A stretch of 64,000 bases of DNA from Alisma plantago-aquatica (lineage: Eukaryota > Streptophyta > Magnoliopsida > Alismatales > Alismataceae), in the NCBI GenBank assembly GCA_963693085.1, contig OY856409.1:241495058-241559057 (forward strand), in the 5' to 3' direction. The position numbers were made by a program, and so were the translations under genes. The notes beneath the pieces are model-generated. The model saw nothing but the letters and a program-made list of their open reading frames with translations, ran no database searches and was not told where the DNA came from. This document shows, in pieces, positions 59,768 through 64,000 of the stretch (position 1 is the first letter of the stretch; each line of letters starts with the position of its first letter).

Positions 59768-59776
59768 TATATATAG
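59768..59776 (+). promoter_or_regulatory. TATA box candidate, LTR copy A5
   Basis: CCTATATATAGACC is followed by the CT-rich sequence seen after the TATA boxes of A2 and A4. Confidence 0.5.
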
Positions 59777-61283
59777 ACCATCTTTTCTTCGCTTCTCTCA
59801 ATTTTCTTGGTGGAGCCTCAAAGTAGCTTGATGAGAATTTTTAGAGAGTGCTGATTGATGAAAGTTCATTGAGGATGGAGAACTCATGATTTATGTCAAT
59901 GCATGTGCTTGGATCAAGGTTCCTAGGACTGATCTCAAGTTGTTGATAATATTTCTTGATTCCTTTGAGTATGTTTCTTGTTCTTTTACTCGTTTTCTTG
60001 TTGTTCTTCACCCCCTTCCCTCCTATGGATGATTTCTTTTGGTACCTCATGCTGGTTTTTCCTTGCTAGAACATTGTGCATGTTGGTTGAGCACTCTCAT
60101 TATCTTCTTTCTTGCTCTAGCTTCACCCTACTCATGGAGGAAAATGATGTATTTGGGCATTTTGGTGGGCCAAATTGGAGCTTTATTGCTTATTTCATAG
60201 TTATTCTTCATCTTCTTCTTATATTTTCAGTCTGTTTCTCTAAACAGGAGAGTTATATAACTTTAAAGCCTTTTTTGCCTAATATGTACTTGCATGCCCT
60301 TGAATATTGTTGTAGAAACTCGTAATCAAGCTAAAAATGGGCCTTTTTTAGTGTTTTTTTGTACAACAAAATGATGATTTATGAACGTTAATTATAGTTC
60401 ACACTTTATGAACATTATTCTTTTGAACTTCAGACTAGTCACTAAGTAAGATTGGTATGAAATTTGTAATCTAGATGAAAAAAGCTCTTGAAGATGTACA
60501 TACATGTTGTTATTATACCCACATTTTAAATCTCATTGTATATAGGTTAGCTTGTGATGTTATCATGATTTTATCTACTTGTAAGATGATGTAATGACAA
60601 TTGAGGTGAAACCCTAATCTTAGTGATAGGCAATCCAATCTATAACATTGAATGTGGAAGATACTATAAAATGTGGTATGGTTTTTGGATGGAGTGTTTT
60701 AAATAAGTTCCATGCATTTTATGTCTTTTGAGGTTGTGGGGATATCTAGTGATTTCATAAGATCTTCTTAAGTTGTATGTAACTTTATTGATGTAGTACA
60801 AAAGCACCTAATTAGCTAAATTAACCAACTGAAATCTTAATCACGTAGTGCCCTGAGTCCGTAGAACTATTCTAGTCTCAGGATTTGGTGGATAGTGAAT
60901 GAGTATCCCGAAAGGAACTCAAAGTTGTATACTATAGAGATACATGCAGGTGTAGAGAGGGTATATCCATGGAATCCTAATTCTAAGGTTTTAGAGAGTG
61001 GTCCAGGTCGTGTCTCAGTTGTGAATGTAAATGAGAGTGATTGCGGTCGTAACTTGAGTTTGAAGGTTGTATACCTTGGTTTCTAGTGACGTGGCATGTG
61101 TACCCAGGGTGGACTAAGATGTCTTAGTAGTTGAGTTGATGAGCCACTAGGATTGTTACGTGTACTGATTGGGGAGAAGAGATCTTTGGATTCTAGTTAT
61201 TCTAGATCTTGTACGTAGCTGATTTCAGATTAGTAGTGGTCAACTAATAGTTGGAGTGGTACACATCAAACCACCTAGGACTT

Positions 61284-61290
61284 AATAAAA
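61284..61290 (+). promoter_or_regulatory. Conserved AATAAAA box, LTR copy A5
   Basis: CCTAGGACTTAATAAAATTT corresponds to the box in A1-A4. Confidence 0.45.
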
Positions 61291-62010
61291 TTTAACTCAA
61301 TTGTGTAGCATATTTTATAAGGTTATTCAACAAATCACATTGGATGGTAACTCTTTTTTGAATTTTCTATAAAAATAGATGGATTATAATACGATAAGAG
61401 AAATCAATTATACAACTACCTCTACCTACATTTGTTTATGATGCAATTTATTCAATTTTACAACTCTATAATATTATCTACTTTTAACTACTTATAGTCA
61501 TATCTCTGGTAAGTAATAGATTTTTTTGATTTATATATCTCGCTAGGACATGGGACTCACCTCGTGGGCCACGACATATTTTTAGGTGATCGAAAATACT
61601 GATAGACGCATAATGATGAGGAGGCACAGTTAAGACCTGTAGTGATACAAGGTTGGTGGGGTTCATATAGAGTCCTAAATTCATTCCTACAATCTCAGGT
61701 CCGAACGAGGAGTTTTGTATATCTCCTATAATGACTCAAGTTTTTTTTTATTGTATGCTTCAAGTAAGATAATGATGTAATTATTTGGACATTATATTTT
61801 TGAAACAGTTTATGGCCAAGGTTGTGGAATTTATGTAAAGATACCTAGTATGGATATATGTGAATATCAGACCCTTGTGCAAATGTTACCCATAACATGT
61901 TTAGAAATGTATTCGGCTTTAATTATCCACCTTTTGGGTAATGTGATTAATACATGTTTGATCAGTGTTTTGGTTTTGAGTAATCTTATTTTGCATCATG
62001 GGTTGCCACT

Positions 62011-62503
62011 AAATTTCATTAAGATTTTAAAATTTACACATGATTTTGCATTTGTCATTTTGTATGTTCGATACTCATAGTAGATGTATATGAGGCATGC
62101 TAGGAAAAAACAAAAAACAAAGGGATGCAGGGTAGGGACTGGAATTTTGCCTATCTATGAGTGTATAAATAAACATAAACTTCAAAATGCTTAAGCTAAC
62201 CTTCTAGATAAAGGGAGATAGGAATCAACAAGTAGAAGAGTCAATTTCTATGCGATGACATTCAGACCTCCATACTAGCATAGAAGTGATTAGAGTTACT
62301 CAAGATTGAGTCTCAATCACATAGGTAATCTAGGGAGTGGAAGTGACTAAATTGGTCAAGGATTGAAACCCTAGTTGATACATCACAATTCAAGTATGGG
62401 CATATCAACAACATTTATAGGTTTACTTATCAACTGAACTAAGGAACCACATGGATAACTTAAAATTGTCAACTCACTGACTGATTAGGCTCTGATACAA
62501 TAT
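62011..62503 (-). other. Family B internal region, 5' leader part
   Basis: This is the non-coding sequence between the end of nested A5 and the primer site of family B. No gag sequence is recognisable. Confidence 0.5.
62488..62500 (-). promoter_or_regulatory. Primer-binding site of the family B element, tRNA-iMet type
   Basis: The plus strand GGCTCTGATACAA matches the initiator tRNA-Met 3' end GGCTCTGATACCA at 12 of 13 bases. It lies three bases from the LTR at 62504, so the family B element reads on the minus strand and 62504 onward is its 5' LTR. Confidence 0.85.
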
Positions 62504-64000
62504 TGTAAAGAGTAGGACCCAAGAGCAGATCAACTTTTCACTAAATAGAGAAATGAAACTAGTATATTCCAAAAATGGAGGAAAGGGGGAATTTCATTAT
62601 TTCCCAATTGTATATATATAGATTTCAAAGCATAAAAATTTATAAGCAACAAAAATAAAACTATTCAAAGTTTCATCTTATTTCATGCATAATTTTTTAT
62701 GACCATTAAAGGTACCCCAACTATTGAGGGTGTCCCATAGATTCCAACTATCCTCACATTGAAGATATAAAAAAGATCTTCCTAAGTCATTTCATGTAAT
62801 TCACCTACACCTGGTTAGTATGGGAACAACACCCAAAACAACATGAAACAAATGGTATGTGTTAAGAATCACTAAGTATGGTTACAATAAATACATTTCA
62901 ACATTTTTAGTTTATCTTGGTATAAATGTGGGGGATTCTCATATGAGTGGGGCTATTGCTAGTCCCACTATGCTCATATAGTGACATAAGAAGGAAAAAT
63001 ATTACGATTCCATGATTTTGTTTTAGTAATCAATTAAAGAATGTTGTGTTTGATCCCTCTCAGGTCTTAAAGGCTTGTCATGTTTTCTAGGGAAACATGA
63101 TGTTCATATTCCTAGGGTGCATAGGATGATTTCTAGCCATTGGTTGTATCAAAAATTGGTCATTGTGAGGTGTTTATTCAAGTAAAGGGAATTATTTATG
63201 ATGAAATGGATGGATGCAAACAAAAAAAAATCTTAATCTAAGTAGGCTAGGTAATGGCTTTGTTTTCTCTAGAAGTTTTCTTTTTATTTTCTCAAAAAAT
63301 TGAGCGAAATGTGATGCATGATGAATGTGATGATAAGATCATAAGCTAAAAATTGATAGGTGTGGATAGAAAATAGAATACTTACAACCCACCATCCACT
63401 CTGAACTTAGATATTTGCTCATCTCCAAGCAAACATAAATTTAAGATGGGGAAAAATTGTGTTGAATGGTCCACAAGTCGTGGTTGCTCTCTGTCCAGCA
63501 AAATTTATTCACCTACAATCAAAATTTTAGAACATGTGATCTTGTAATGAGGTGTACTGCCAGTAAGATCAAGAACGTCGACATTTTAGGAATAACAAAA
63601 CATCATAAAGTGTCTTTCCATAATCATTTCATAAAATCACAAACATAAACAACTACATGCATAAAAGAGATAGACCACATCTAAAATAGGGCCATAACAT
63701 CATTGGATCATGGTACGAAAGAAATGTGAGTGAAAGCAAACACCATGGGAAAAATAGACGCACTCTACAATATAAATGGTTGTACACATGCATCGCTACT
63801 CTAGATAAAAAAGTCTAACATCCAACATGCATAAATTAAACATCAAGACATAAATTTTAGTAATATTTTATTTTACAAGTAGCAAGGAAAATAGGGTCAT
63901 AGATCCTATGTTCAAAAGAATTATATGAATTATAAGGGATTTTTAGAATTTTTGAAAAGAAATATGATTGGTAAATAAAAGAGAATAGCCTTAGGAAAAA
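62504..64000 (-). mobile_element. Family B 5' LTR, partial (runs off the window)
   Basis: It is homologous to 54075-55035 in the same order. It has about 530-600 bp of extra sequence between roughly 62945 and 63565, absent from the 3' LTR, so one of the two LTRs suffered an insertion or deletion after integration. The remaining ~2.3 kb of LTR and the right target duplication must lie beyond 64000. Confidence 0.75.

Larger units (their letters stand above)
59165..62010 (+). mobile_element. Family A LTR copy A5 nested in the family B element
   Basis: It starts TGTAAGGCCCC (compare TGTAAGGACCC in A2) after the flank GTAAC. CCTATATATAGACC at 59768-59776 is a TATA box about 600 bp in. TGGTCGATGG-type words follow at 59515-59700, and the shared 'gtagtgccctgagtccgtagaac' block lies near 60846. 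The AATAAAA box is at 61284-61290. The end 'gggttgccact' near 62010 aligns with 'gggttctcaca' of A3. At ~2.85 kb it is shorter than its sisters. No right-hand target duplication is seen. Confidence 0.65.

Overview
The window is repeat-dominated nuclear DNA from a plant, most likely an angiosperm with a large genome. It is AT-rich and built from very long LTRs of Ty3/gypsy-type retrotransposons. It also holds a remnant chromovirus-type pol, a hAT-type miniature transposon, degenerate satellite arrays and an HSP70 pseudogene. I see no intact host gene, tRNA, rRNA or CRISPR array. The species cannot be fixed from the sequence.

Layout. (1) 362-12431 holds 'family A' LTRs, about 4 kb each, running from TGTAAG to roughly GTGTCACA. 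Copies A1 (362-4027) and A2 (4028-8124) are on the minus strand. A2 is the 3' LTR of a decayed gypsy element whose pol (8137-10849, minus) is broken by stops, frameshifts and two lost RT catalytic aspartates. Upstream of the RT the element is cut off and abuts copy A3, a plus-strand LTR. (2) 12432-22027 is a complete, young, non-autonomous LTR element (minus strand) inserted into A3. It has a perfect 5-bp target duplication (GTTAC), two ~4.4-kb LTRs and only 746 bp of internal DNA, with a tRNA-iMet-type primer site and a gypsy-like 3' tail. Each LTR carries an array of ten micro-hairpins at a 20-bp period whose stems co-vary from unit to unit. (3) 22033-24834 is the rest of A3. (4) 24835-31057 is old LTR-like and internal-like debris. 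(5) 31058-34995 is copy A4, probably a solo LTR. (6) 34996-39611 is unrecognised AT-rich DNA. (7) 39612-42417 is a foldback-like block: inverted ~160-bp satellite units, a 10-bp minisatellite, then units in the other orientation. (8) 42792-43760 holds two abutting tandem arrays of about 110 bp and about 62 bp. (9) 44408-44955 is a hAT-type MITE with an 8-bp target duplication. (10) 45825-46376 is a possible copia LTR remnant. (11) 50320-51020 is an HSP70 ATPase-domain pseudogene with a large deletion and an apparent ~195-bp internal duplication. (12) 54075 to the window end is an old minus-strand LTR element, 'family B': 3' LTR 54075-57410, internal DNA with a primer site at 62488-62500, 5' LTR from 62504, with plus-strand copy A5 nested inside.

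How the parts relate. Insertion order is readable. Family A copies are old and diverged. The family B element is old and was later hit by A5. The 9.6-kb hairpin-array element is the youngest: over about 1,200 bp compared by eye its LTRs differ at roughly 13 positions. No element here carries an intact coding capacity, so the young element must have been mobilised by a partner elsewhere in the genome. The most unusual signal is the covarying 20-bp hairpin array in its LTRs.
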